A DNA stretch of 64,000 bases, taken from positions 3,747,831 through 3,811,830 of the forward strand of contig CM036231.1 in NCBI GenBank assembly GCA_020631735.1, given 5' to 3'. A program made the translations under genes and the position numbers. Shown one piece after another: positions 10,354 through 22,567 of this stretch (position 1 is the first letter of the stretch; the number at the start of each line of letters is the position of its first letter). Below the pieces are notes generated by a model. That model did no database searches and was not told the DNA's origin. It saw only the letters and a list, made by a program, of their open reading frames with translations. This DNA is from Saccharum officinarum. Lineage: Eukaryota > Streptophyta > Magnoliopsida > Poales > Poaceae.

Positions 10354-12330
10354 TCTGGTACTGCTCCTCTTCCATCTTGTTATTGCCTCTGTGAAACTGA
10401 TGAATATATTAATTAGTTTTGTGAAATTGATGAATGCATTATCACTTTTGTGGGTAGCCCATAGGTTGAATTGTTTGTGGTGTATCATTTGTGTACTCTG
10501 TAGCCTGTAATTATTATTTGTGGAGCTTCGCAAAAAAAAAAAAGTGTGGAGCATCAGGCATGAATTTTGTTCATCTGCAGATGTACTAGTCAGTCTGCTG
10601 CAATGCTATACACATGTTAAAACAGTTCCAAATATGCATATCCTATTGGAGTGGAACTTATTTGTTGGAACTTGGCAATGAGTTTTCTAAGAACAAGTAA
10701 TAGTTCTTAGAAACTTGTACATTCTGCACAGAAACTTGTACAGTCTGCACAGAAATTAGTGTAAATTATTGCAATCCTTTGTCTTCGTGACTGATCGCAG
10801 TTTGTAGTTTTGCAATTACTTAGCAATCTTCTTGATTCTATCTATCTGCACAACATTATAGATGTCTCTTTGGTTGAAAAATGTAGCAGTGAATTTCTAG
10901 CTGTTAGTGAGCATGAATGCTGAGACAAAGAATCAAGAGGAAGTGTAGAGAGACCATTTTATTTTCAAATATCTTTGTAAGTTCAATGTCAAATAATCTT
11001 TTGTCTTACTTTTGTTTCACATGATGCAGGGAAAAAAGTTTCGATGGAAGGAGGGAGAGTTGTTAGTGCTGGAGTTGTCTCCAAAGTTCTCTGTTGCTGC
11101 CAAATGCATAGCTGTCTTTTGCTTGGATGTTTCATGTTAAAGAAATTCTTCATAGCTAGAACACCTAGTAGACTTCAAATTATACTTTTGTAGCAGACTT
11201 CAAAAACCATGCATATGTGTACGTCTGGTGTGTGCTTGGATGGTCAGTGCTGAATCAGTGATTCTAGTTAACCTACAAATATTACATGTACCTGTAATAT
11301 GTTCAGCCATGCTCGTGCATGTTAATTTCTCTATTTTCTAGTTGAAATTCGGCTTGTGTGTGTGTTTTTTTTTTTTGTAATTTTATAGCAGGTTTATTAA
11401 ATCTCTATTTTCTAGGTGAAATTCTGCTTTTGTGTTTTTTGTAATTTTATGGCAGGTTTATTAAATCCTACTACTGTTTTTCTAGCACATTTATTTGATT
11501 TTTATAGTAGTTTTTTTTATAGATGAACGATAGGCTTTGAATTTTTATCGACGGTCTGACTACTAAATTCAAATTTGTAGCTCAATTTGTTTATATCACG
11601 GTGTGCATTCTTCAGAACACACGAGTATCCAAATGCTTAGCGGCATTCTATGGGTGGTCATCGGTGGTTATGATTCCACATGTGTATTAGGTGTAGTGGT
11701 GGGATTTACCCAATCCATGGATGGATTAGAGACTAGCACGGTGGGTAGCGGGTGCGCTACGCTGCGCCACTTTTGGCTGCTGCACACATGGAGAAATGGT
11801 AATGGAGGTTACAAATTGCATTCTAAGCCAGAGCAACTAATCCTGAACTGAACTATTTGATCATGCCTTTACTATTACTATTGAAGTAGTCCCAACGTTG
11901 AGAACACAAATACACAAAAAAGAAATTGCAACAATAGAAATTGTGTTGTTCTGGGGAAATAACGGCATAGTGTATGGATGAAGTTTTGAGTCCAAATCCA
12001 AATAGATATATTCTGAAATAGTAGTATAGATAAAATAGATTTCAGTTGAATTGTTCATTGCATAAAGACAAAAATAAGGTGTGGAAGAAAATTTGGAACA
12101 TTAGAGTTTAGAACCTAATAAAATGTCGAAAAAAAATGTTGAAAGAACCATTAAAGGAGTAACCGAGCAAACATGTGTACATGACAGAAAGGAAATTAAT
12201 CTTTGGAGGAAAAACATCAAACTGTTTCACTCAATTGTAAGACATAAGTTCTATTTTAGGGGTATATAACACAGTATTATATAGGTTAAACGGTAGTAAA
12301 CATATAGTAGAAGTTATTAATATCTATAAT
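10354..12330. other. AT-rich sequence without recognised genes
   Basis: Begins with the 3' flank of the Myb/SANT-like gene. Bases 10355-10430 resemble 61665-61740. A tandem pair of about 70-bp units (ctctattttctag, then gcaggtttattaaat) occupies 11326-11400 and 11401-11466. A short open frame at 11603-11851 has no recognisable similarity. Confidence 0.5.
11326..11466. repeat. Two-copy tandem repeat, ~70-bp unit
   Basis: Both units run from ctctattttctag to gcaggtttattaaat and differ mainly in the length of a T run and a GT run. Confidence 0.7.
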
Positions 12331-13210
12331 TGGGGTGCTTACTGATGACTACTGGCCCGATCTTCCGTGAGGTAACCGGTAAGTTCGACTTGTGGAGATC
12401 TCGACGTTGGCGATCCGGCTTCAAATCAGACACGATTCGAACCCTGCAACCGTTACACCACTGCTCCGTTGGTTATCAACCAAGCACAACTTGATTGACC
12501 TCGCCAAGAAGGCTTTTCCTGCAAGTGAATCGAAGCGCACGAGCAAGAAGGTTAAAACACGCAATCTGAAATTGCAAATATGAATGATGCGAATATCAAT
12601 AGAGGGTTCAAGAACTCGGTTCCAAAGGACTAATCGACACAGTGGAGGAGATCAAGAACGGGGGCCCTGGATCACTGTAAAAGGATTTGTCACCACAGTT
12701 ACAATGAACGATTCAGTTTCTCGATTGTCTAACAGCGGCGGCGGCTGTATTTATAGTCTAAGACTCAACCTAGGGTTGTGAACGGCCAGGGGTTGGGCGC
12801 CCACAACTTGGGCTTAAGGCCCGACACAATACATGGCCAAGTTGGCCCAAATAGGTGACGCAACACCTTGACGTGGTCACACAGAATGATCCACGGATCT
12901 TCTGGAGCTGGGACCAGATCCAAAACGATGTCGTCGTCGTCCCCTTTCCAACGCATCCAAGAACGCCCCGTTTTGATGTCGTATGAGAGAGTTATGACCA
13001 AAACAGTGACGACGTGTCTGCTGAATCCGAGGGTAACGTGGCAGCTGAGTTGGGGACGAATTGCAACTTGGGAAAGACCATAACGTCGGTGTGTCCAGCG
13101 TGGCGATGTCCTCATCATCCTCCCCTTCTTGAATTGGAGTCGTCCTCGACTCCATCTTGGCGATGTCCTCATCATCCCCTCCTGGCCGGATGTATCACTT
13201 ACAAACATTA
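12330..13210. mobile_element. Possible LTR-retrotransposon remnant
   Basis: Complex, moderately GC-rich DNA with a TATA-like tatttatag near 12750 and a twice-occurring gatgtcctcatcatcc string at about 13103 and 13165. It has the texture of a grass LTR or untranslated region, but no TG...CA ends, primer site or protein domain could be fixed. This is an impression, not an identification. Confidence 0.3.
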
Positions 13211-13689
13211 AAAGAACAATAATACTCAGGAGCGGGCGTTTGTCTGCCTGGTCGCCGCGTACCCAAGCCTGCACAGCGATCCGGTCCAACAGGCAACTAG
13301 CATGCTCCCCTCTATGCTCTCCCCATCTCTCTACTCTCTACTGAGCACGCTATGACAAAAATTCCCCACTCGCTTCAGTCGTAAGGTCTTCATTGTTGCA
13401 TCCGCATGCCCCACTTTGCCGTGCCGCCGCCACGCGCACCACTCTGGTGCATCGCCGCCGCTATCCCCCATGGCTCCCCCATCCCCAACGGCGCCTCCGT
13501 CCCCCGTCGTGCCATGTCGTGCCCCATCCTCCGCTGCGCCCAGGTCTGGCGGCCAGGAGAGGGGGTCGTCGCTGGCCGAACCCAGGCCAGGCGCAGGCGC
13601 AGCTGGCCGCTGCCAGGCCACGCCACCATCCTCTATCGCAGGCTGGCCGGACCCAAATTTTCTCGCTCTGCTCTGCGTCACACGGAAGA

Positions 13690-14060
13690 AGAAGGGCAAA
13701 AAACACATGTTGGAAGCGTATGTTTCCAGTGTTTCAGATAGATATATGTTGTAAGTGTTTTAGATGGATGTTGCAAAAGTAGATCGAGATGTTTCATATG
13801 TTACAATGGTTGTACACGTATGTTGCAAATGTCTGTTCCCAATGTTTTTATTTTTTTTCAGACGTATGTTGCAAGTGTATTTATTTGGATGTTGCATATG
13901 TTTCACACATATGTTGCAAGTGTTTTATCTGGATATTGCATATGTTTAAATGGTTTTCAAGTGTTTTTGCAAGTGTTTCAGAAGCATGTTTCAAGTGTTT
14001 CATCTGTCTTCTTTTGTATATTGTAAGTGTTTCATCTGGATGTTTTAAAAGTAGATCGGG
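13690..14060. repeat. Degenerate repeats of tgttgcaagtgtttcatctgg type
   Basis: Roughly eight imperfect units of 35-45 bp built on gttgcaagtgtttcatctgg and gttgcatatgtttcac. Open frames across it (rich in Cys, Phe and Val) are repeat artefacts. Similar arrays are known in grass repetitive elements; the parent element is not clear. A GC-rich block lies before it (13400-13680) and another after it (14100-14300). Confidence 0.55.
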
Positions 14061-14319
14061 CGAGTGTAGCGGTTCTCAATCTAGTCAGTGTGGATCTAAT
14101 TTTCGATTGTGTTTCTCACCTCCACGGTGGTTAGTGGCGGTGGGTAGACCACACCCCTACAGTAGTGGTCAACGGCGGCTTGAGGAAGCTCTCGGATGGG
14201 TGCCTCCGGGCGGCACGGGCCCCACGTGGGCGTGCGAAATGGTGCGGGAAGCGGACTGCAGGCGCAGGTGTCCAGATGCGCCGTCCGTCCGGACGTTCAA
14301 GCGCTAATAGTGCCATTAA

Positions 14320-15480
14320 AAGAAACGATAAAAAATTAGGATTCAGCCTCCTCTGCCATCTCCCAAAATAGATAACATGAACTCATCAGTACCTGAGGTT
14401 TTCCTGGAAGAAAAAGATGAAGATCAGGAGTGACGCACATGTTCTGGTAAAAAAAAAAGGGGGTAGCAACCTGTGAAAGGCCCTTGGCCAACTAACCAGC
14501 CGAATTAAATCAACAAAATGGTTAATACTATGAAGGAGATTTGAGGAAAGAAAATATACTGCTGCAATATTGTAATCTAATTATACAATGGAGCAAAGGT
14601 CAGATATGCCCAAGGACAGGAATATATATATGTAAAAAATATTGAGACTGTATGGACACATATATGTGATACGGAGTACACTATATCTGTAAAGAATATA
14701 CATGTTTAACTTTAGGTACACTTTGTTTTCCATGCATAAACCTGAGGCTTTCATTCTAAGGCGTTCACATGATATTTTTGAAGGGGCACCAAATGAATAC
14801 TGAATACATTTTCGTTGTAAATTAAATCAACCAGTCATAAGAAAAGTATCTATTTATTATGGCGGGCAAAGGTAACTTGGTTTAGCGACATGTACACGAC
14901 ATATAGGATGTGTTTAGTTCACGTTTTAGATCTAGACGGGCTAGCCAACTAGGCCTGGGCAGCCCAATCCTCTTCCAGTAATGCAAGAGGCATGTGTTTA
15001 GTTTGCTTGTACTAGTAAAGAATGGCTTATCTAGATCATGTTTGGCTGCCTAGCTAGCTTAGATAGGATCACCTTTTCCTAGTGAAGGTGAGCCTTAGCC
15101 AAAATCACCTCTCCCTCACAGCCTCACCTTTGTTTTCAGCTCGTGTTATACTAATCCTTCTTTTTTTCAAAAAAAATTATTTATCCTATGTGGAACTTTA
15201 TTAACTTTGACAACTTTTTTTTATAAAAGATATATATTAGCATCTACAAGTTTAAACGAACACACTTTCAAGATATATTTTATGTACAATTTAGTGAAAC
15301 TAATTTGTTATTATAGATTTTGATATGTTTTTGTAGCTATAAACTAGGCAAAGTTAAAGAAGTTAAGCTTGACTTTGAAAAAGCTAAAATAAACTATACT
15401 AGTTTGGAATGGAGGAAGTACAAGTTGAAATCGTGTGCACTCGTCAGCAATGCAAGCACTGTGGTTTTGTGACGATGGGT
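14320..15480. other. AT-rich intergenic DNA with MITE-like ends
   Basis: No gene seen. A segment ending in ggaatggaggaagta at about 15395-15420 looks like one end of a grass MITE, and gtgtttagtt occurs twice near 14910 and 14995. The start of the element could not be fixed. Confidence 0.4.
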
Positions 15481-15886
15481 CTTTGTTTCCAAAGGGTAAA
15501 AAAAAATCCTCGAGTATTATAACACGTGTTCCAAAAGGACAGGAATCCGTTGTCCACTGGCCACCCGTTGAACGAGGTTGAAGCCCCGGTGAACACCTCT
15601 ATTTTCGGCCGGCACGTACGGCCCAGACGGCCACCACATCCCGAAAATGGCGTGCTTAATAACGGAGGTCAACCTTCGAGCAGGAAGCTGCGAAGAAGAC
15701 CGACGACGTGCCCTCCCGGCCCCTCGGCGTGCCCCCGTCGTCCTCCCGTCCGTTGATCGATCGATCTGGCCATGGCACAACACTGAGATCCTCGTCGGTC
15801 GTCGTGTTGTGGCTCGTGAGCCGAACGATTAATCCGGCGGAAGCTAGGAGGGTCACACCGTACGCCGCCGTCGGCAACGACGACAG

Positions 15887-18520
15887 ATGGGGCGGTCGTA
15901 CCATGACGGCGACAGGGACACGGGGACGGACCTTGGCTACCCGCTGGTGGCCGTGTGCATCGACAAGGACAAGAACAGCCAGAACGCGCTCAAGTGGGCC
16001 ATCGACTCGCTGGTCCAGAAGGGGCAGACCATCGTCCTCGTCCACGTCAACACCAAGGGCACCTCCGGCGGCGTGGAGGACGCCGCCGGGTTCAAGCAGC
16101 CGACGGACCCGCACATGAAGGACCTCTTCCTCCCGTTCCGATGCTTCTGCACCCGCAAAGACGTACGTGACGATTGTCGTGCACCGATGGAGGAGACGTT
16201 GTGACATGTGTGTGTTGCCTTGCTGCAGATCCATTGCAAGGACGTGGTGCTAGACGAGCACGACGTGGCCAAGTCCATCATCGAGTTCTCGGCGCACGCG
16301 GCGGTGGAGAAGCTCGTCCTCGGCGCCACGGCGAGGGGCGGCTTCGTCCGGTTCAAGGCGGACATCCCGACCACCATCTCCAAGGGCGCGCCGGACTTCT
16401 GCACGGTGTACGTCGTCAACAAGGGGAAGGTGTCGTCGCAGCGCAACTCCATCCGCGCCGCACCGCGGGTGTCGCCGCTCCGGTCGCAGATCCAGTCGGC
16501 GCAGAGCGCCGCCGTCGCGACGCCCAAGCCCGAGCCGCCGCCGCAGTCGCAGCGGTGGTCCTCGTCGTCGAGAGGCCACTCTGACCACGGCGAGACGCCG
16601 CGGGTCGACAACTTCCGCTCGCCGTTCGCGCGCGGGGCCCCGCCAACACGCGCAAGTCGTACGCCGACCTCAGCCACATGTCCATGCCGGACTCGGCGGA
16701 CATCTCGTTCGTCAGCAGCACCGGCCGCCGGAGCGTCGAGCACCACTCGGCGATCCCGCCGCGGATGTCCAACGGCTCCGTGGACAGCTACGACCACAGC
16801 TTCGAGATGTCGCGCACGCCCAGCAAGTGGGGCGGCGACTCCTTCGGCGGCGGCATGGACCACACCACCTTCTCGCAGAGCAGCAGCTCTTCCTTCTGCT
16901 CCCTCGGCATGGTGACTACTTGATTTTGTATTATTTGTTAGCTCGATCGATTCTCAGATCTCGATCTCCATTGCCACCATCTTGAATTCCTAATAACAGC
17001 AGGACGACGTGGAGGCGGAGATGAAGAGGCTACGCCTGGAGCTGAAGCAGACCATGGACATGTACAGCACGGCCTGCAAGGAGGCGCTGACGGCCAAACA
17101 GAAGGCCATGGAGCTGCAGCGGTGGAAGATGGAGGAGGAGCAGAAGACGCAGGACTCGCGGATAACAGAGGACTCGGCCATGGCGATGATCGAGCGGGAG
17201 AAGGCGAAGGCGAAGGCGGCCATGGAGGCGGCGGAGGCGTCGCAGCGGATCGCGGAGATGGAGGTGCAGAAGCGGATCAGCGCGGAGAAGAAGCTGCTCA
17301 AGGAGGCCGAGGAGCGCAAGAACCACCGCGGCGGCAGCGGCATGTCGCACGAGGTCCGGTACCGCCGCTACAGCATCGAGGAGATCGAGCAGGCTACCAA
17401 CAACTTCGACGACACGCGCAAGGTCGGCGAGGGCGGGTACGGCCCCGTGTACAAGGGCTTCCTGGACCACACGCAGGTCGCCATCAAGGTGCTCCGCCCC
17501 GACGCGGCGCAGGGCCGGTCGCAGTTCCAGCAGGAGGTGGAGGTGCTGAGCTGCATCCGCCACCCCAACATGGTGCTCCTCCTCGGCGCGTGCCCGGAGT
17601 ACGGCTGCCTCGTTTACGAGTACATGGCCAGCGGCAGCCTGGACGACTGCCTGTTCCGCCGCTGCTCCGGCGCCGCCGGGCCCGTCATCCCCTGGCAGCA
17701 CCGGTTCCGCATCTGCGCCGAGATAGCCACGGGCCTGCTGTTCCTGCACCAGACCAAGCCGGAGCCGCTGGTGCACCGGGACCTCAAGCCGGGGAACATC
17801 CTGCTGGACCGCAACTACGTGAGCAAGATCAGCGACGTCGGGCTGGCGCGGCTCGTGCCGCCGTCCGTCGCCGACACCGTGACGCAGTACCGGATGACGT
17901 CCACCGCGGGGACCTTCTGCTACATCGACCCGGAGTACCAGCAGACGGGCATGCTCGGCGTCAAGTCCGACATCTACTCCTTCGGCGTCATGCTGCTGCA
18001 GATCATCACGGCGAAGCCGCCCATGGGGCTGTCGCACCACGTCGGCCGCGCCATAGAACGCGGCGCGCTGCTGGACATGCTCGACCCCGCCGTGCCGGAC
18101 TGGCCCCTCGAGGAGGCGCAGTGCCTCGCCGAGATGGCGCTCCGCTGCTGCGAGCTGCGCCGCAAGGACCGGCCCGACCTCGGCGCCGTCGTGCTCCCGG
18201 AGCTCAACCGGCTGCGCGCGCTCGGCGAGGACAACATGCAGTACTGCGGCGCCATCAGGGGCGGCGGCGGCATGGGCATGCACAGCTCGCCGTTCCACAG
18301 CAACGTCTCACGGTCGCACGCCGCCGTAAGCATCCTCCGTCCATAACAACCAAACATTTTTCCAACACGACTAATAACGAACTTCAATTCTAAGCATAAC
18401 TGAGACGAGCATTCGATGGGAAATTTACAGGAGATGATGGTCGATTCTCAGTACCCAAGATCAGTGTTCAGCTCAAGAGCGAGCGATTCGCCCAAGCCGC
18501 CGAGAAGATCGAACGTTTGA
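15887..18520 (+). CDS. USP-domain receptor-like cytoplasmic kinase (PUB/RLCK-IX type without a U-box)
   Basis: Four exons: 15887-16162, 16229-16911, 17000-18325 and 18431-18520, all phase 0 with GT-AG introns; about 791 residues. An N-terminal universal-stress-protein domain (YPLVAVCIDKDKNSQNALKW) is split by intron 1. A serine/proline-rich linker follows (exon 2), then a coiled coil rich in Glu, Lys and Ala (about residues 325-435), then a protein kinase. The kinase has the Gly loop GEGGYGPVY near residue 463, VAIK Lys near 483 and HRDLKPGN near 579. The DFG position reads DVG, which is usual in this subfamily. The last exon adds a short basic tail and a stop with no U-box. Exon 2 is out of frame as assembled: a G run around 16636-16641 seems one base short. 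Family members act in stress or development signalling; the target is unknown. Confidence 0.88.
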
Positions 18521-18869
18521 CGCCCATGCATGAACTTTCCAGCGTCGGCGCTTGCAGGGTGAAGGGGGTGGCGTTGTGTCGTGCAGGTTCATAAGCTGCC
18601 TAGCTTGAGGGGGAGCTAGAGCAGGTGTTGTTTCTAGCATGAGTTTGGTGCAGAATTTTCTTGCACGAGGCACGAGCTATGTACTAGTAACACAGAACCG
18701 TATGGCTGGCTCTGCCATTGCCGTGTACCTGTTCTTGTAACTTGTGACAGCTTCCTCTTTTGTGTAATGGATTTTTTTTGTTGGATATGTTTTTTTTAAT
18801 GTCTATACATAGTATATATCTATATCTATACTACAAAGGAATGGATTACTTGAAAATATAGCTCGCCCT
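18521..18869. other. 3' flank of the USP-kinase
   Basis: Untranslated and intergenic sequence between the stop codon and the CACTA element. A T-rich stretch and tatatctatatctata occur near 18770-18835. No coding signal. Confidence 0.5.
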
Positions 18870-20587
18870 CACTACAAGAGTTTATGCCTTCTATGACAAT
18901 TTTCATATCACAAAGCACTTTTTAGCCATAGAAACGATGCGTTTATGATAAATTTTTACTGGATGACAAGCGTTTCTGACCAAGATGTGTTTTAGTCATA
19001 AACAACCGTCACCGTGTGCCCTTCCCAATCTTTGTGACAATAGCTCATGACGAAAGTTCGGCATAGCAGCAGCAGTAGCTATATAAGTTCGGGCATAGCA
19101 GCAGTTCGGTTCAGTTCTGTTCTGTGAAGTACTTTCAGTAGCTACTGCTAGCAGTTCAGTTCAGTAGAGTTCAGTTCGGCATAGCAGCAACAGCAGTATG
19201 CTTTATTTTTAAGCTTGGCTTATTTTGCCCATGTGTAAATAGAAGCTCCTGTTAGCTGACTAATTAGTGTGCTGCTTATTTACTATTGATTTGTTTTCAT
19301 TCTGCTTTGAGAAATATTTGTACCTATTAATTGATTGATCGCTGGTTACTTTTTTCATTTTTGTGCTGCTTTAAATAGCTTGCTGTTAGTACCGCGTCCA
19401 TAGCCCATATTAGGCCCCGTTTGGTTTGGAGGAGTTAAAGTTTAACTCCCATCACATCAATGTTCCCTCAAATGTATGGAGTACTAAATGTAGACTAATT
19501 GCATGCATGTCGGCACAGATTAGGAGTAATTTACGAGACGAATCTATTAAGCCTAATTAGTCCAAGATTGAAAACTTTTTGTCAAATAAGATGAAAGTGC
19601 TACCGTGTTTGTTAAACTTTAACATCCAAACCAAACGGGGCCTTATTCTTTTTCTGCTGCGTTGAGTAGCTTGCTGCTAATTTATTTTTTCAAATGTTTT
19701 GACATGCAGTTCCTGAATGTAGTCTTGTGTTGGTAACATAAACTTCAAAACTAATACTGCAATTTGATGATATATACAGAGTGGTTAAACATAAACTAGT
19801 CAAGTTGCTAGATGAAAATGGTGATGTGCCTATGAGATTCTATCTCTAATTATCTGGCGTTTCATGTAACAGACCACTGAGTTCAAGTTGAGGCATGCTG
19901 GTACGTGAAGAAATTTAGTACAAGATACCTGGTATGGAGATTCTTCTGTTGTTAATATAAGATCACAGAACTATATGGGTTGGCTGATGTATGTATATGG
20001 GTTTGCTCATGTGTATTTGAGCTGGCTGATGTATGTATATGAGCTGGTTGATATATTTATATGGGCTGCAATGTTCCCGGAACGACCAGGATCATGATAC
20101 ATTTGGAGCACCTAATGTTGTATGAAGCATTGTGTTTGGAGGAAATATTATGGTCGCACGTTAAAACTTGTGATTATTATGTAATTGGTGATGTGATTTA
20201 TTATTTGTGATGAATATTTAAATAGGCTTGGTTGATAATATGAATGCTCGGCCTCTAGAGAAAAAAAAGAATGGGCTAAACAGATTCATAAGAAATTGGA
20301 CCAAAAAGGCCAGCCACAACGTGTGGGGCAAACTAGTTTTAGCCCAATTAACTAGTGAGGAAAGCAGCCCATGATACATGGGCCAGGTCACACACCACAT
20401 CATTTGCCACGTCAGATCTACAATTGTCACTAAGATTAATGACAATTGGGTCTGTTAGTCACAGAAGGGGAATTATGACCCACCTTCTATGACCACAGTA
20501 ATATAGTCACAGAAGGGGTACAATGACAAGAAAAAGGTTGTAATTGTCACAATCAGTTAGTCATAGAAGGCCTAACCTCTTATAGTG
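18870..20587. mobile_element. Non-autonomous CACTA (En/Spm) transposon, complete
   Basis: The 1718-bp element starts CACTACAAGAG and ends CTCTTATAGTG, imperfect inverted ends of nearly 30 bp. It is flanked on both sides by the 3-bp direct repeat CCT (18867-18869 and 20588-20590), as expected for CACTA elements. Subterminal regions carry many copies of tatgaca, gtcatagaa and gtcacagaagg. There is no transposase ORF, so it depends on an autonomous relative. It lies 350 bp downstream of the USP-kinase gene. Confidence 0.92.
19413..19642. mobile_element. Tourist-type MITE nested in the CACTA element
   Basis: 230 bp with near-perfect inverted ends (ggccccgtttggtttgg and its complement) and a 3-bp TTA duplication at 19410-19412 and 19643-19645, typical of PIF/Harbinger-derived MITEs. 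Confidence 0.88.
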
Positions 20588-22370
20588 CCTAATCTATCCT
20601 ATCCACCTCTAATCTCCTCCGTTGGATGTTTTTTTTCTATTTTCCATCTAACGCAACTAATTGATTACAGCACATTAGACGGGTGGACCCAACCAAGGAG
20701 GACTACACAAATTGAGGAGACATACTTGTCTGCGTTATTGTCGATGTACGCACTCCTTCCTCGCGCCCCGTGTTCCTCAACTTGCTTCTTCATCCATGCT
20801 TGAGGACATTTCTTTATTTTCATGCTTGGGTGTTCCTCAACTTGCTTCTTCATCTATGCTTAAGGACATTTCTTCATGTTCATGCTTTGCAACCTAACAT
20901 TAACCTATTTCTCCAAAACAAAAATGTTAGTCGCAAAAATCAATGTTATCATTAACCACCAAATTCACTTACATGAGAGGCATAGAAGCTCATAGCCGTC
21001 CAACCAAATCCTAGTAAAGACCTTGCTGTCAAATCAGTCGTCGTAACCTCTCATCCTATATGGTACTGCCACACCTAACACTATGTTGACTAATCAATCG
21101 ACCAAGTCAAATTGGGTGGTTGGACCATCTAACAACGCTACAGTGATCCAGCTCCTGCATGTAGTGAGGTGTCCACACCCCACACACAAGGGTAAAATGA
21201 TCATTGGAGAACATGGCGGTTTGCCTCTCAAAATAGAGCACTCATGTACATGATGTGACATGCTGGTATGCAAAGAATATTGAGTTCAGTCAGTCTTTAC
21301 CTTTGATTGTGTCATTTTGACTTTTGACATTAGGTTTTGAAAGTCAAACCATTTATATACTTAAACCTATTAGTAGTAATTATAAGGAATACAAACAATC
21401 TCATAATGCCACCGGAAGGTTCCAAGAAACCCAAAGTAATATACACTTCAATGCCCGAAACATCTCTACTACCAGTTACAATCTGCAGCAAAGCTTCTGC
21501 CCGTCTCCTAGACCAAGGGAAAATAAGAACACCCATGGGAAAGCCCAAAAATTCACTCATTTAGATCATATTAGGATTTTCCCTATTTTTCTAGTTTTAA
21601 TTCTCTTTTTGCAAAAATAAATGTTGGGATAACTTTTTATAAAAAAAATACCCATATCGCTAATTGAATTGGTAGAATTTTCCTTTATACCATTTGAATT
21701 GGTTGAATTTACTTTTTTGTTCTTCATAATATTTCTTAAAAAATTATACATTTTCCATATTAGCTTGGATGGAGATAAAATTTATATAAACTTGTAGAGC
21801 TCGATGAAATCTAAAAGATTTAATCTCATGACTTTTTATTTGAAGTTATCTTGTTACAGAGCATGTTCGCATATGTATTTGTAAACCTAAACATTGTATT
21901 GATTATTTCAACACTAAGATGTCTTCAAACAAAAAACGATGTGAGCTACAAAATTATTAATTTATTGAGTACTACATTTTTACATAAATTTATTGGTGTT
22001 CATTTGAAAATGTTATACTTTTAAGATATTCTATGCTACAAGTGGATACCTCAATGGCTATTTATTCACCTCCTATGTAGTAAATCTCATTTTATATATT
22101 ATATGTTGTCGTTCGAAAGAATAACTTTATATGATTATGGCAGTAGTCAATGGCATCTACAACTTTGTAGTTCGCAACACTTCTGTTTGATGTCGTCTTG
22201 GTACCGAAATGATCCATACATTGTTCATATCCGTTTGAAGTAAAGCTATAGATGTGAACATTGCATCGGTACATGTTGTATGTCTAAACACTTCACTGAT
22301 TGTTTCGCCACACAATGATTCCTTTTTTTTGTGTTAGTTATCTTTTTCCATGGCTATTATTGATGTTTTT
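20588..22370. other. AT-rich intergenic DNA
   Basis: No gene recognised. A two-copy repeat of about 60 bp (ttcctcaacttgcttcttca and following) lies at 20772-20877. A short open frame at 21324-21620 has no family resemblance. Confidence 0.5.
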
Positions 22371-22379
22371 TTGGAAAAA

Positions 22380-22475
22380 GTTTAAGTAACCCCCTAGCGT
22401 ATTCAAGGTGGTCTACGTAACTTCTGAACTATAAAACAAGGCATTATACACGTTAAACTTTGTGAAATCGGGCAA
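22380..22475. mobile_element. Left inverted terminus of a composite element
   Basis: The stretch with tgaactataaaacaaggc and attatacacgttaaacttt recurs in reverse complement at about 26100-26157. Together they could be the ends of one inserted element of about 3.8 kb, or two separate repeats of the same family in opposite orientation. Confidence 0.5.
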
Positions 22476-22567
22476 ATAACCCCTTGGGTGCTACTGAGAG
22501 GTGGTTTTGCTGAGAAGGCAATCCACGCTGGTTGGTTTTGATGACGTGGCATCTAGGCCCACCTGTT

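Noticed and set aside
12410..12470. A tRNA-like 3' half (gattcgaaccctgcaaccg) on the plus strand
   Set aside because: No cloverleaf could be completed: acceptor and anticodon stems do not pair.
13393..13782. Several overlapping Pro/Arg-rich frames on both strands
   Set aside because: A GC-rich block with no stops in many frames at once; no domain or conserved motif.
17030..18298. A 422-codon open frame antisense to the USP-kinase, and similar antisense frames over the P450s (e.g. 34402-35901)
   Set aside because: They mirror GC-rich coding exons, have low-complexity His/Ala/Arg/Val-rich composition and show no domain.
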